Positions 18,459 through 31,277 are shown, numbered from the stretch's first letter. The stretch: 64,000 nt of DNA from Pratylenchus scribneri (GCA_030063045.1 JAQSEB010000002.1:930001-994000), one strand, 5' to 3'. A program made the numbers and translations. Notes: generated by a model not told the origin, from the sequence alone.

Positions 18459-19028
18459 TTACTTATTCTTATCCAAAAGGATAGATTTCTCCTTCTCAAT
18501 TGAGAAGTACTTTTGATGTTTGACCCTAAAAAAATAGATCACTTTTTCCATCAAATCAATGCAAATAAATATGGACTAAAACCATTTGCATTCATCTTTG
18601 GCCATAGGCCAGAAAATAAAAATAACATTATTGTTTTACTCACATCACCCAAAAATTAACATAATTTTATAATACTGACCAAGAAATGAATAACATACTG
18701 TAATGTAGGCAAAAGGGGACGGACAACAGCAAATCCAATGAGAGAAATAACTGAAAAATAATTATATAAAAATTTTCTTCAATTTAATTAAAATATTTAA
18801 GAAAATGAAAATTCTGAATTTTAATCAAAAAATTTTAAAATAAATATTTTATTCAAAAAATTATTGAGAATTTTAGAATTTTGAATAATATGAATATCAT
18901 AAATGCGAAATTATGCTTCAAAATGAATAGGAGAGATTTAGAAAGAAAAAAAAAACAATATTTCCGATATAATTTGCAAGAACACTGCCATATTCATTGA
19001 GGCGGAAATAACACCAATTCATCGGCAT
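18459..19028 (-). CDS. Candidate small membrane protein (69 aa)
   Basis: Three candidate exons, 19028-18957, 18750-18680 and 18525-18459, join in phase to 210 nt with start and stop. The product begins MPMNWCYFRLNEYG, has a hydrophobic stretch of about 28 residues (ILFLSLDLLLSVPF, then CLHYSMLFISW) and ends in a short basic tail (EKEKSILLDKNK). No family is recognised. It lies 117 bp downstream of SNX17 on the same strand, a typical operon distance. Support is splice sites, phase and composition only; no homologue is known to me. Confidence 0.4.
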
Positions 19029-19145
19029 CGTTAAAGTGGAATATATGGAAGAAAATTGGAAAATATCACAGAATTTAACAAGAGAATATTATGCAAATTA
19101 TTATCAGAATATTATGCAAATTATTATCACCTTTCCTCTTTTTAA

Positions 19146-21019
19146 TCATAAATCGGAATCGGTAACATCCTCAAAATTGTCATGATCAGTAAATGGCATT
19201 TGATACTGAAATAAAATGGATAAAAATTTTTAAAGAGAAGTGAAAAAAACTTGCCGAAATTAATTTAATTAGCATTTGATCATTGGAATTGCCATTTGAA
19301 ATTTGATGTTTTGAATCATTTGTGTTTGTCATTCCATTGGACGAGAAGGATTTAATGCTTAAATCATCAGCCACAACTGAATTTATCCGGGAAGCCTCCA
19401 ACGATTTTATTGAAATATTGTCATCGAATTTGTAGCTGATTGGTGACTAAAATTTATTTCTTAATTTTTAAAATAATTATAAATAAAAAAATTTACTTCA
19501 ACTCTGTCCTGAGTTTGCAATATTTCATCGGCAATTGATTGTAAGAAAAGTGAAAGCAGGACGGCATGGCATGGTTCGGTGTGCAATGTGATGGTCCGGA
19601 ATTCATTGCCCTTGATCAAATATTCCAGCTGGAAAGTCATATCCAATTCAGGTTGATTCTCGGAGTGAGAAACGCGCCAAACACGAATTCGTTTTGAAAA
19701 TAAACGCGAGATATTCACTTTTGTCTATAAAAATTTAATATTTTATTTAGATTGGTGATAAGAATTAACCTGCTCATCCTGCTCGGATTCAAGAACCAAT
19801 TGCCTTCTTCCCACTTTCAATTGATAAATTGTCATTTCCTCTGTTCGCACCGGGCCCATCCATTCAAATCCATAGTCCGGTTGGAGATGGCAAAGCCGCA
19901 CAAACTGAACAAAAATAAATTATAAATTTAAATGAATATTAAATTAACCTGTTTAAAATCACCATATTCTTGGAGTGCCGTTAACTTTTCTTTCGCCTCC
20001 TTTGGCAGTTTTAAAAGATTTATTCGGATATCGTTCAGTGCCTTAAATTCAATATTAAATTTAAATTCATTTTTCAATTCAAAACCTGCAAATATAAAAC
20101 TTTGAGTGATCCGGGGTCATCCAAAAGTGGTTCTTCAACGGATGGATCCCAAATAATTCGATGAATTAAGATTTTATGCAATTGTCCATCGGCTCTTCTA
20201 CTGGCGGCTGAATTGGAATTGGCAAGTTGTTGAGAAATAAATGGAGATTCAAAATTTTTGAGCCAACGAATGCCTTAAATTTTGTATTTTTGAATTAAAA
20301 ATTTTGAAATATTTTAATTTACAAAGCATATTGAAATGAACTGTTCGGGTCGAAATTGATTCATCATTCGTTTGTTCCAGTCTAGGTCGTGCCAAAAAGA
20401 GACCAAAATATCGTGCATTTGTTTCGTTCATCACTAACACCCGACAAAATTTCTAAAATTTCTTCATAAATGTTTATTTAAATTTTATTAACCTCCATAA
20501 CGGCATTAGTCGGGTCATCTGAACAGCATTCAACATAAACCGGTCGTCCATCGGGCAAGAGAATTTCCAATTTGATTATTTGACTGATTGAAGCGGAAAA
20601 TGAATTGACTTGAAAATCCAGGAAAGCTTTCTCCAAAATGATATGCCGTGCCACATCCGGATTAGCAATGACTATAAATATTGTTTACATTAAGGGAATT
20701 TTATTAAAGAAAACCTCCTTGCAAATATTTGGCTAGACCTTCTCGCCGATCATTCAGTGATTTAGTGTCCAGACGCCATATTTTCTTTGGTGGAAATTCT
20801 GGGGCTTTAAGGCGAAAACCAAATGCAGCGATGAGTTTTTCATGCAGTGAAAAGAGCAAATTGTAGCGAATGCTGGCATGATATGCACCATTGACGTGTA
20901 TATCATAGACCTTAATTATAAATTAATCAATAAAAAAATCAATAAATAACCGTGAATTTGTTGAACGGATCATCCGGGTCAGTCAAAGATCGATGAGAAG
21001 GTATCGATATATGGATCAT
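19146..21019 (-). CDS. SNX17: Sorting nexin 17 (PX-FERM)
   Basis: A multi-exon gene starting MIHISIPSHRSL. The PX domain has TVYDIHVNGAYHASIRYNLL, LHEKLIAAFG and EFPPKKIWRL, then KSLNDRREGLAKYLQ. SNX17 binds PI3P on early endosomes and recycles NPxY cargo (integrins, LRP1) via its FERM-like module and the Retriever/CCC complex. The middle has FERM-like F1 residues (VYVECCSDDPTNAVMEKFC), F2 (QEYGDFKQFVRLCHLQPDYG) and F3 (MTIYQLKVGRRQLVLESEQ; RVWRVSHSENQPELDMTF). The C-terminus NFEDVTDSDL keeps the conserved acidic tail of vertebrate SNX17 (ending in DEDL) that engages Retriever. It is the first gene of the minus-strand array and is head to head with frm-1. Confidence 0.92.
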
Positions 21020-21574
21020 GGTTTAAATCGAACATCATCATTATGGAATATGGAATTAACGGATCTTGATCTTGTCAGATTGAAATCATGGCATGTAGAA
21101 AATAGTACATAAAAATAAGAGAATTAGGGATGATGAAATTGAAGCGATTGCGATGCGATGCGATAGCGATTTTGCGAAATCTCTAATTAGCGTATTTTAC
21201 AAACGCGCAAGAATCAAATCAGCACAGCCATAGCCACCACACACATCCACCCATTTAACATACATCAATGATTCATTCATTATTTATTGAGTGAGCTAAC
21301 CAATCCTCCAATTTCTATTCATTATTTTCTATCCATTATCCGATTTCTTCTTTCTGACCACTGAAATTTGAAACTAGGGTGTCGGTGATTTATAGATCGC
21401 GTACCCGCACTCAATAGCATAGCCAACACTCTCAAATATAGGTTTTTTTTGTAAATTTTGCTCGTCAATCTTTAAAATCGATTCTTTATAAACCCGCCAT
21501 ATTAATTCCATTGATTTTATTCTTGTCAATATCAAACATTGATTGGTTTAATATTTTAGATTGAAAATATAAAT
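21020..21574. promoter_or_regulatory. Divergent promoter region, SNX17 / frm-1
   Basis: About 555 bp between two divergent starts. It contains a short GATGCGATGCGATAGCGAT repeat near 21148 and a run of ACACACATCCACCC near 21238. A TATTTTAG acceptor at 21559 lies 15 nt before the frm-1 ATG, a likely spliced-leader acceptor. Confidence 0.5.
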
Positions 21575-24500
21575 ATGACGACCGTTGCACCACCAATTAT
21601 CATGAATTCTGATGAGGGTCCTTCACCATTTGTTCAACCTAATGTTTCAAAGAAGAAATTGACCTCAGCTCTGATCGTTTATTTGGATGATTCGGAGCAC
21701 AAATTCTTTGTTCATGTAAGTCCAACAAACCTATAAACATTAAAATAAATAGTTTTGTTCAGAAAAAAGCCAAAGGTTCGGTCCTGATCGATATGGTTGT
21801 TGCCCAGATGGGTCTTGTCGAGCGCGATTATTTCGGACTTGTGTTTTGTGAGGATGATGAACAGAAAACTCAGGTAATGGAAATTAAATTAATCACAAAT
21901 TAATTTTTTAATTTAGCATTGGCTCTATCCAGACAAAAGGATCGATAAACAGCTTAAAGGTTTTTCATTTTTTAATCATTTGTAAAATTCAAATATTTCA
22001 GGACTGCCATGGGAATTCTTCTTCAAGGTTAAATTCTATCCGCCGCAACCCACACAACTTGCCGAGGATTCTTCTCGCTATTTGCTTTACCTTCAACTCC
22101 GCAAGGATGTTTTGACCGAAAGGTTTGTTCATTGAATGACATTGAAATAATTTGTCAAATTTAAAGATTGCCAGTTGGATTTGCTGCTCAAGCTCATCTC
22201 GGCTCGTTGGTGGCTCAAGCGGTGCTCGGCGATTATCAACCAATCGAGGATTATGCAAATCACCTCAACAATGCCAAAATTGCACAGCTCAAAACCGAAC
22301 AATTGCCATTCATTAAACATGTTCAGGAATTGCACAAAAATCACAGGTTTATATTTAAGGATTTGATGGCTAAGATAATTTAACGAATTCTTGGTGGTCC
22401 GAGTCCGAGTAGATCCTTTTTAGTCTGATTAAAAGATTATTTAATTCAAGAACTTGAATAAGAAAAACCATTAAATTAATTTTTAAGGGGATTGACGCAA
22501 CAGGAAGCAGAATTGGCCTATTTGGAAGAGTGCAAGAAAAATCCAATGTATGGTGTGCATATTTTCCCGGCAAAAGTATTTTCATTCAAACAATTTAAAT
22601 TATAAATTTTCAATTTTAGGACAGCAAGAATAAGCCAGTGCAAATTGGTGTCAGTTCCCATGGGATTTCTGTCTACAATGATCAAATGCGCATTAATCGT
22701 TTTGCATGGCCTGGAATTGTCAAAATTTCCTATCGTCGCAGTGTGTTCAGCATTCGTTTGAAGCCGGGCGAGGTTTTTTTCATGTATAAATATTTTAATA
22801 ATTTTTTGATCAGTTGGATCAATCGAAGAAGGAAACGACCGTCTCCTATCACCTTGTGGATTATCAACATGCAAAATTGCTTTGGAAATGTGCCGTAGAG
22901 CATCATGGCTTCTTCAGGTCTTTATTTTTAAATGACAAACCATTAAATAATTCTCATTTTTAGATTGGTTCAACCCGAAACAAAGCATAAACATTCATTT
23001 TTAAATTTTGGCTCCGCTCGATTCCGCTACACCGGCCGAACAAACATTCAATCCCAAATGGCTTCCCAGTTGTTTGAGCCTGTGCCCGTTCAAGTTGATC
23101 GCTCCAAATCGAAGTCCGCCGAAATGAGTAAGTGAAAAAAATTTGATTCAATTAATTCAAATTAAATTTTAGTCGCCCAAAAAGACCAGCATCCGACACC
23201 GCTGAATTATGTGGATGAGGTACAACAATTATATGATTATTTTATGAATAATTTATGATTTTTAATTTCAGCTTTCTCCCCAGAAGCAACTCAGCCCGGT
23301 CCAGCCAATGGCCACAAGCACCGCAAAGAAAGAGGTTGGTTAAAACTTTGACTTTATTTGCATAAAAATCTTTTCTTGTTTATTCATTTTCTCTTTCATT
23401 ATACTCTTCTACCAGTCATTTATTACTTTGACTGCATATTCCACTTCTATGGGCGCGTCCCTGTGCCCATTGCCCCTGGCGCTTTTCCTTCTTTTCCACC
23501 TCCTCCCCAAATATATGGACGGGGGATTCCTTTTACACAGTGGCCGCTGGCCGGCTACTCTCTGCAGTCAATCATATCGATTTTTCACCAACTATCCTTT
23601 TATTCCTTACCATTATTTCCTCCTTTCATCCATATAAAAACTCGAATTGCCCTTTTCGGGAATTTTCTACTTTTAAAATTATAATTGCCAAAAAATGGTG
23701 GCTATCTCTTCGACACCTCCGCAACCAGAACAATTAATTTTCCGTCAATTTGAATTACCTCAAATTCACATTGAAAATTGTGTTGCGCTATACAGTGATG
23801 GACTTTATGAAGGCGAGTCCAACGAGTTGGCCAATCGACTGGGCCTCACAAATGCATTTGAGCGAAGAGGCCTGCTCAAAAATATCCTTCCAAAATTCAA
23901 AAACAACGCCGAAAGGATGGAACAAAATAAATTGGTCACAAAATTTGTACACCTTGTTCCACATAAACATTCCGAAATGCGTCATCATGTCCATTGCCGA
24001 CGCGAAATGCCACATTATCCGATCAGATATTTTGTTGAAATTGGCCATTCTGGATATTCCATTGGACCACACAAAAATTGTTGGGCCAAACACCCGGGAA
24101 AAGCGGAGATTTCGGCTACCCAAATTATCCCAGATGGACTGACCTCAGCCATTTCATTTCAACCACTGCGCCTTGAACGCAGTGAAGACCTTGGCATTTA
24201 CCCACTGAGGCCCTGTTGTCATTCAACAAAGTTTAAAAGAAAATCTTCAACCACAAAAGGAAATATGGACAAATTAATTGCGAGACTTCATTTGAGAAGA
24301 GATCAGCCCTCAACTGCTGATTTAAATGGAATTATCATTAAAGAGGAACAACAACAAATAGCAAATGTTGAAGAAATTCCACCAAATGGTGAAGAAAAGT
24401 ATTGTCAACTTTATCGAACAAATCAATTGGAAAATATGCCATTGGAGGAATTTGTTAAATTGGAAAATCTTCCAAAAGATGAAGCAGCAGAATCTTCAAG

Positions 24501-25965
24501 GAGTGGACCATTAAAATTGGCTTCACTAATTTGTACAAAACAGCAGAAAAATGAACACGGGGACGAAAATACTGATAATATTGCCGAAGAAGAAATTATG
24601 CTTGAAGTGGAGTTGAAACGAAGCACTGAAATGCATTCCACTCCAATTATTAAACATGTTGTCTTGGCCGATGAACCACCTATTGAATCGGAAACTCCCG
24701 CAGCGGATAATAATAAATTCACCGCAAAAATCTTCCTCAAACCTCTTCATCCTCTAAATTCATCTTCATCTAAAAAAGTATTTATCAATTTTTCAAATCA
24801 ATAAAAAATTTTGATTTATTTTAAAATATTTTTATTTTCAGGATCACAAGCACAAATCAAAAGATGGAAAGAAGCAAAAGAAGACAAAGATGGGCGGTAC
24901 TACATCAACATCGGCATCGAGCAGTTCAACGTCCTCGTCCAGTTCTGATGCGGAGGCCGAAGAAGTGCATATTCTCGTCGAAGATGGCCATCATCAAAAG
25001 CAGCAGCAGGAAAATGCAGGATCGCAGCCGTACACATTAGTGGTAATTTATTTCTACTCATTAATTTGATGCAAATTAGCATATGTTTTATTTAAGCATT
25101 AAATGATAAATAAGAGCGCGAAATAATTAATCAATTTAAAATCTCGTTGATAATTAAAATTATATAAAAATTTGTAAAGAAATAAGACTTAATTATTTTC
25201 TTTTTTAGGTTGATCCGCCGCACGCACATACCACCGTGGAGACTTGGCATGAGGAACAAATTGGCCCGGAGAAAGTGACCACTGAAATTGACGAAGAAGG
25301 GAATGTGATAAAGTAAGGAAAATAATTTGATAATAAAGATAAATTAAATTTAATTAAGGCGAACTGTGCGAACCGAGCAAATTAAGCACACCGTCCAGAC
25401 TCAATCATTCCAGCAAGTTCCTGTCAATGGCAATGAAAATGTATTAATTTTCGACGATAATTTAAATTAATTAATTTTTCAAATTTAGTCGACACCAATC
25501 ACTGTGACTACCAGCAAGAAGAGTCCACCGGCTCCACCTCCTCGCACATCGGCGGTTCTTTACGAGAATGGGCACAACCACAGCGGCAGCAGCGGTGGTC
25601 AGCAGAACAATGTTGTGGTGGATGGTGGCGATGGGGAATTGGTCTCAACCAAAGTTGTTACCACCGGGAATCGTACTGTTGAGACATTGACGGTAAAACT
25701 TGGCCGATATTTAATTTAAAAGTTTTTAAATTATTTTAGTACAAAACTGAGAAGGAAGGCGTCACGGAAACTCGTGTGGAACATCGCATCACCATTCACA
25801 GCAATGAAGCAATCGACCATGATGCGGTTTGATTTTGAGCAAATTAACAAAAATTAATTGAATTTATTTTAGGAATTGAGCAGGGCAATTCTCGAGGCAA
25901 CGAACATGAATCCGGAGCTGAAGGTCGAGAAAGTGGAAGTGGACCGTGGAGGACTGAAGAAATGA
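21575..25965 (+). CDS. frm-1: FERM-domain protein, band 4.1 family (FRM-1-like)
   Basis: Seventeen exons (21575-21715, 21763-21873, 21917-21959, 22002-22122, 22167-22346, 22488-22575, 22620-22772, 22814-22917, 22964-23127, 23173-23219, 23272-23334, 24842-25042, 25209-25312, 25359-25440, 25489-25692, 25740-25826, 25873-25965) give 661 aa. Protein 4.1 links membrane proteins to spectrin-actin. FERM lobes are in order: F1 ([31 protein letters not shown]), F2 ([53 protein letters not shown]) and F3 ([40 protein letters not shown]). A Lys-rich and Ser-rich linker follows. The 4.1 C-terminal domain holds [36 protein letters not shown] and [13 protein letters not shown]. The intron 23335-24841 contains a separate intronless ORF. 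Confidence 0.95.
23695..24804 (+). CDS. Intronless ORF nested in a frm-1 intron, unrecognised (369 aa)
   Basis: One uninterrupted frame of 369 codons, same strand as frm-1, inside intron 23335-24841. An in-frame stop lies 24 bases before the ATG with no acceptor in between, so it is not an exon of frm-1. An AATAAA at 24799 overlaps the stop region and could serve as its polyadenylation signal. No family is recognised. The N-terminal half is His-rich ([20 protein letters not shown] at about 91-110) with an aromatic/Gly segment ([19 protein letters not shown]). The C-terminal half is Glu- and Ser-rich. It may be a retrocopy or a young lineage-specific gene. Its length in AT-rich DNA argues against chance, but nothing shows that it is expressed. 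Confidence 0.55.
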   Translation: MVAISSTPPQPEQLIFRQFELPQIHIENCVALYSDGLYEGESNELANRLGLTNAFERRGLLKNILPKFKNNAERMEQNKLVTKFVHLVPHKHSEMRHHVHCRREMPHYPIRYFVEIGHSGYSIGPHKNCWAKHPGKAEISATQIIPDGLTSAISFQPLRLERSEDLGIYPLRPCCHSTKFKRKSSTTKGNMDKLIARLHLRRDQPSTADLNGIIIKEEQQQIANVEEIPPNGEEKYCQLYRTNQLENMPLEEFVKLENLPKDEAAESSRSGPLKLASLICTKQQKNEHGDENTDNIAEEEIMLEVELKRSTEMHSTPIIKHVVLADEPPIESETPAADNNKFTAKIFLKPLHPLNSSSSKKVFINFSNQ

Positions 25966-26912
25966 TGAGATGAGAGGAGCGGAACAATTTTCCTATATTT
26001 TTGCTATGATGTTTAAATGTTTTAGTCTCGCAAATGCAATTCGCCTATATCCGTCCGCCAGAAAACCTCTCTTTTAATCTATTTTATCTTTTATCAATCA
26101 ATCAATTCCCTCCTATCTCTCTTAATCTTTGTTGTAATCCACATTTGGAATCTACCTATATTCAGCTTTAAATAATGGAGTTCAATCCATATTTTACGCT
26201 ACAATTAAATTTTTTGTTTCCGCATTATGATCCACATATATATGTTTGCCAAAAATTTTGACATCTTTTGCTGATAAAAATATTATAAAGATTATGCGTA
26301 TTGTTTTGGAATAAAAAGGAGTGGAATCATAAATTGAAATCTTTATTGATGGAAGAGTAAAGAAATATATTTGTGTCATGGAATTTTGTTTGGGAGGCCG
26401 GTGACGTCGATGAATTTTTAGCTCATTTTAAAGGCCTTTTCATGAGAAAATGAATAATTTATTGAATCATTGCTTTATGAGAGAATTCGTTGGTTAAGAT
26501 GTGGCCATTATTGGATTTCTATGAAGGTTACAAAGTTAGTTTTTACTTTTTTAGTTTCCACAAAGTACTGGATAGTGCAGTGGTAAGATCGTTCATTTTC
26601 GTTAATATATCGGAAGTTCGATTCCCGGTGTCGGTATGTAATTTTTTTCCATCTTTTTTTTCATCACAAATTAACTCTAAGCCCATAAGGAGCGAAGTAG
26701 GCTTAGATTGAATTATTTCACCCCACCAGTATTTAAACATTTAAATCCGATTAATTTATTTTTGGTCCACAAAACGATAAAAAGAAGAATTATAACGAAA
26801 CGAGTCTTTTAAATATGAAAAGTGAACAATGAGATGCGTAACAAATTTTGATGTGGTTTCTCTTTGTTTTTCTCTTCTTCATCCATGTCATCCATTCTAT
26901 CCGGTCTCATCA
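25966..26912. other. Convergent intergenic region, frm-1 / p23
   Basis: The 3' flanks of two convergent genes. It holds one tRNA-like element (26566-26650). Short open frames are unsupported. Confidence 0.5.
26566..26650 (+). mobile_element. tRNA-derived SINE-like element
   Basis: A-box TAGTGCAGTGG at 26573 and B-box AGTTCGATTCC at 26625, spaced as in a tRNA, followed by a T-run. The 5' and 3' ends cannot form an acceptor stem. Confidence 0.6.
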
Positions 26913-27734
26913 TCAGGGCTTTTCATCAGAGACGGCGGTAGTTGTTGACGCGGCGCCTTCAGCCTTGTCCTCTCCGCCATTCTCTTCAGGTTTTTTGCCT
27001 GTCTCGTCATCACTGGCCTCCTCCAAGTCTCCCATGTCGTCATCTAATTATTTTTAATTATTTATTTTATTTTTAATTATCAAGTTCAAACCTCCATCAT
27101 CCCCAAGGTCCATATCATCGTAGCCTCTTCCGCCGCTGGGTAGTCCAAAGCTCGAAAAGTCCATTCCACCAAATGCTAAAAATGATGGCGGTGAATTAAA
27201 TGTATTTTTGGACATTAAACCAACCATCATCGCCTCCTTCCTTCTCCTCGTCCTCATCCTTCCATTTGTCAAAGTCCACTTTGATCCATGGAACCTTGAA
27301 TATGAACGAGATTTATTTGGAATACTTTTGGATTAACTTTAAATTGCTGCTAATTCTCAGCTCAGTTAATTTTTGGTTTAAATTTACTAGAAATGTAAAA
27401 CCTTGGATTTCTCCTTGAGCAGTCGTGGCCACCATTCTTCCTTTTCCTTAGGGATAACGAATTCAACGCGTCGGTCGGTTTCGATTTTTCTCAGCTCGGT
27501 TCCTTTTAGTTTGCCGAACAATTCCAGGTCAGCCTCATATTTGTCGTCGCCCTTCTGTCCTCTGAAAATTTCAATTATTAATGTTTAAATCTTAGTTTTA
27601 AACCTGATTTTAAATTTGTCCTCCTTAATATCAAGATCGTCCACTTTCATGTCACCAACTTCCACAGACAAGTACAAATGCGGTGATCGTTGGGCCCATA
27701 ATATCAATGGATGTTTGGTAACGGTTGAAGTCAT
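26913..27734 (-). CDS. daf-41: Hsp90 co-chaperone p23 (PTGES3/Sba1)
   Basis: Four or more exons starting at 27734. The protein is a CS-domain p23: HPLILWAQRSPHLYLSVEVG at the start, then the beta-sandwich (KVDDLDIKEDKFKI; KYEADLELFGKLKG), and the signature WWPRLLKEKSKVPWIKVDFD followed by KWKDEDEE. After it comes a Gly/Asp-rich segment (FGGMDFSSFGLPSGG) and an acidic tail ending SDEKP. p23 binds the ATP-bound Hsp90 dimer and stabilises client complexes; the acidic tail is its intrinsic chaperone part. The gene lies 743 bp downstream of PEPCK on the same strand. Confidence 0.93.
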
Positions 27735-28477
27735 ATTCACTTTTTTAATCAAAAATCAATATTTTCTTTTAACTCTGAAAAATTGTTGTTTATTTATATG
27801 TTTATTATGGTTTATTGAACGCGGAATTATTTTAAAATTTAGATTGGTTTGTCTAAGTTAAATTGCTAAGCCAATAAATAATAGGCAGTTTGATTCATAT
27901 TGGACTGAGAGAAAAAAAATAATGGTATGGTTTTGTGTGGAAATCAAAGATTAATTTGAGCTAATATTGGGTTTATAAACAAATGAGAGAGTAAAATGTG
28001 CAGCATTTGGCAAATATTAAGGCCATGGCTGCTCAAATTAAATAAAATACAAATTTGGTTTGGTTTCATTCATTCAACTAATACAAAATTAAACTCTAGA
28101 AAATTTTTAGTAAAGAAAGTGTGGCGTGTCTAGCAGATTTATTTATTATGGAATGGGAAGTGATGAGAGTCGAGTCAGGGAAAGCGGAAAAGTAAATAGC
28201 ACTGCTTTTTTTCTGATAAAAATAATTTTGTTCTCGAAATAAAGGAAAAATTTACTAGAACATTCGCTTTAAAATTAAAAAATAATTTTTAAATGGATAA
28301 TCCATTCAATCAATTTTGTTGAATAAAATTGAGAAGTGAAATAAAATATGAAATAAATTTATTATTTAAATAAAACTAAAAATTAATGCCGCATAAAATT
28401 ATAAAAGTTAAATATTATAAAATTGTACATCACTGAATAATTAGTCATCAGCAAATCCACATAGTCTTCTTTTGTCA
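27735..28477. other. Spacer between PEPCK and p23 genes
   Basis: AT-rich, with no exon-like frame. It must hold the p23 promoter and the PEPCK 3' end. A TTTAAAATT-rich stretch occurs near 28260-28400. Confidence 0.4.
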
Positions 28478-31277
28478 TCAAAGTGCCATAATTCGCTTCT
28501 CTTGTTCGTCCATTTCGTGGCGAATTTTTTCCGGCAAATCAGTTCCAACCTAAATTCACAAAATTAATAAATTAAAACAATTTTGGCATTCAAACCTGTT
28601 CTTCCAAGAATTTTCTCACTTCCTTTGCATCCTCATGCCAATAGTCCGCCGGCAATGACATCAATTCATCCCTTAAATATTATTTTGATTAAATTTACTT
28701 CAATACACCAAACCAATTAACGTCGCCAAGTCCATCCAAATTCATCGACTCTTTTGTGGGGATGGTGCCAATGGCAGTTTCCTAAATCATTTGACTATAA
28801 TTTTGGCATTAAAAATAATAAATTCTGACCACTCCAATGCCTCCATCCTCTTCCAAACGTCGCACAATCCAATCAATGACTCGCACATTTTCGCCATATC
28901 CCGGCCAGAGGAATTTGCCTTCAGCCGATTTGCGGAACCAATTGACCTGAAAATTGCATTAAATTTCAGACTTTAAAAATTGGATAAACATGGAAAATGC
29001 GAGGCATTTGTCGTCCAGGCTGCTTCAAACTGCACCAATGCTCCAAATATTTGCCAAAATTGTAGCCCATGAAAGGTCGCATTGCCATTGGATCGTGCAT
29101 TACGGATTTTCCTAGCAAAATTAAATTTTAATTTTATTATAATTTTCGTTGAAATACCTTTGTGCTCGGCCGCCGCGGTTGTTTCCGATTTGAGTCCAGC
29201 CCCGGTCAGAATTCCGTGCTCCCATGAAAATGTCTCAAAAACCAGCGGAACACCTTCCGGTCGACGACCACCAAAAATGATCGCATCAATCGGAACACCT
29301 TCTAAAATAGACAGAATTAAATTTGAAATTAATTAAAAACGAACGCGGTGCTTCCCAAAGTGGATGGATTATTGGGCATTGTTTGGCCGGTGCGCAAAAA
29401 CGTGAATTTGGATGGGCCGCCGGTGTCGGGTCGCCCAGCTTCCAGGCATTGCCCAGCCAATCGGTCACTTTCACATCCTTTTGGGAAATTATTTGAAATA
29501 ATTAAAAATTAAGCAAAAACCTTGTCACGAATTTCCTCCTCCAATCCTTCCCAATAGACTTTGCCTTCGGAAGTTTCGGCCACATTTGTGAAAATAGAAT
29601 TCTTCTGGAATGTGGCCATCGCAATCGGATCTTAAAAATAAATTAATTTTGCCTAAATTTTGGACCAAACTTGTTTTCTTCGATGTGCCCGGTGCAACTC
29701 CAAAAAATCCAGCCTAAAAATTCATAACGTAGTATCGCCCAAATTAATTATTTTACCTCTGGATTGATGGCATAAAGACGGCCATCCTCGCCAAATTTCA
29801 TCCAAGCAATGTCATCCCCTTAAAAATGGAATGAATTTTTGATCCAAATTTGGGTGAATTCTTACCAACGCAACGAACTTTCCATCCGGGCAGGGTTGGC
29901 TCCAACATTGCCAAATTTGTTTTGCCACAAGCCGACGGGAATGCGGCCGCAATGAAATGCTCTTTGCCCGAAGGACTTGTCACGGCCATGATCAACATGT
30001 GCTCGGCCAACCAACCTTCGTCACGGGCAATATTGGACGCAATTCGAAGGGCAAAACATTTCTGCAAAACAAAAATCAAATTTATTTGAAATAAATATTT
30101 GCCAACCTTTCCAAGCAATGAATTTCCGCCATAACCCGAACCAAATGACCAAATTTCACGTTCAATTGGTCGATGTGCGATGATTACACGTTCTAAAAAT
30201 AAATTTATATTTATTCAATTTGGTTAAGACAAACCAGGATTGCAAGGCCAATGGCTGATCACTTTCTCTGAAAATATTACGGAATAATCAATAAAGCCAT
30301 TTTAAATTTACGTTTGACTGGTCGCGGCAAACCAACCGAATGAATGCCCCGCACAAAATCATTGTCGCCAATCACTTCGGCCACATCCGGCAAAATCCGA
30401 GTCATGATTCGCATTGACAGCACAACATAGGTTGAATCGGTCAATTGAATGCCAATTTTGGAGAGTGGTGAGCCAAGAGGGCCCATCGAGAATGGAATGA
30501 CGTACATGATTCGACCGGCCATACATCCTGGGAAGCGGCTGTCCAGCTCATCCGCAAATTGCACCGGCGACATCCAATGGCCCATGATTGGCTCAACGCC
30601 TTCGGGTGTATGCGTCACAGTCTGAACAAATAAATATTATCATCAAAAAATGGTAGAACTCCAACCTCATATTTGTCCCGGGTAACCATCCAAGTTTTGC
30701 TCTCAACCCGGGCACAGTCGCGTGGATCCGTTCGGCACAAATAATTGTTTTCATAGGCACTCAATGGGGTCAGCACACCGCGCTGTAAAAATTAAATGTT
30801 TAGAGATTAGATTTTTGAATCTTACTTCGACAAGTAAATCGGTCATCTCTTCGGCTTCATGCTCGGAACCATCGCATATGAAAATTCCCTAGTAATTTAA
30901 TTAATTATTAAGGCTAATATCAGTTTATTTTTTACTCTTGGTCTTGTTAATTCTGCCTTTTCTGCTACAAATCGCTGGACTTTGAATGGAAGAAGATGAA
31001 AATCGCCCTATAAATTAATTGATTTATTTTAATCGATATATATTTATTCAGGAGAAATCGTTGTAAAAAATTTTAAATACCGTACCTTCAATATTGGGAT
31101 TGGACCTAATCGCTTAATGACCACCTCGTTGACCACGTAGAATGCGTCGGCACTAATCTGCCGAAGTGAAGAGCAAACACCGGGTGTTTTTTTGAATGGG
31201 ACCAGCTTTTCTGCTGTGCCATCTTGCTGTTGTGATTGGGGCGAAACTTGTTGCTGCTGCACCGCTGCAGTTGCCAT
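28478..31277 (-). CDS. pck: Phosphoenolpyruvate carboxykinase (GTP)
   Basis: A multi-exon gene from ATG at 31277 to TGA at 28478. It catalyses oxaloacetate + GTP to PEP + CO2 + GDP, the entry step of gluconeogenesis. All family signatures are visible: the substrate site [32 protein letters not shown], the PEPCK-specific [19 protein letters not shown], the P-loop [12 protein letters not shown] with the reactive Cys, kinase-2 [23 protein letters not shown], and [16 protein letters not shown] as the guanine-binding region; the lid and C-terminus follow with [10 protein letters not shown]. The N-terminus is Gln-rich ([13 protein letters not shown]) and about 15-20 residues longer than the conserved core requires. 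I see no mitochondrial presequence, so a cytosolic form is likely. About 2.6 kb of gene-free DNA lies upstream. Confidence 0.96.

Noticed and set aside
23358..23684. 108-codon ORF in the frm-1 intron, before the nested gene
   Set aside because: It is out of frame with the nested ORF, hydrophobic and Pro-rich from T/C-rich intron DNA, and lacks support.
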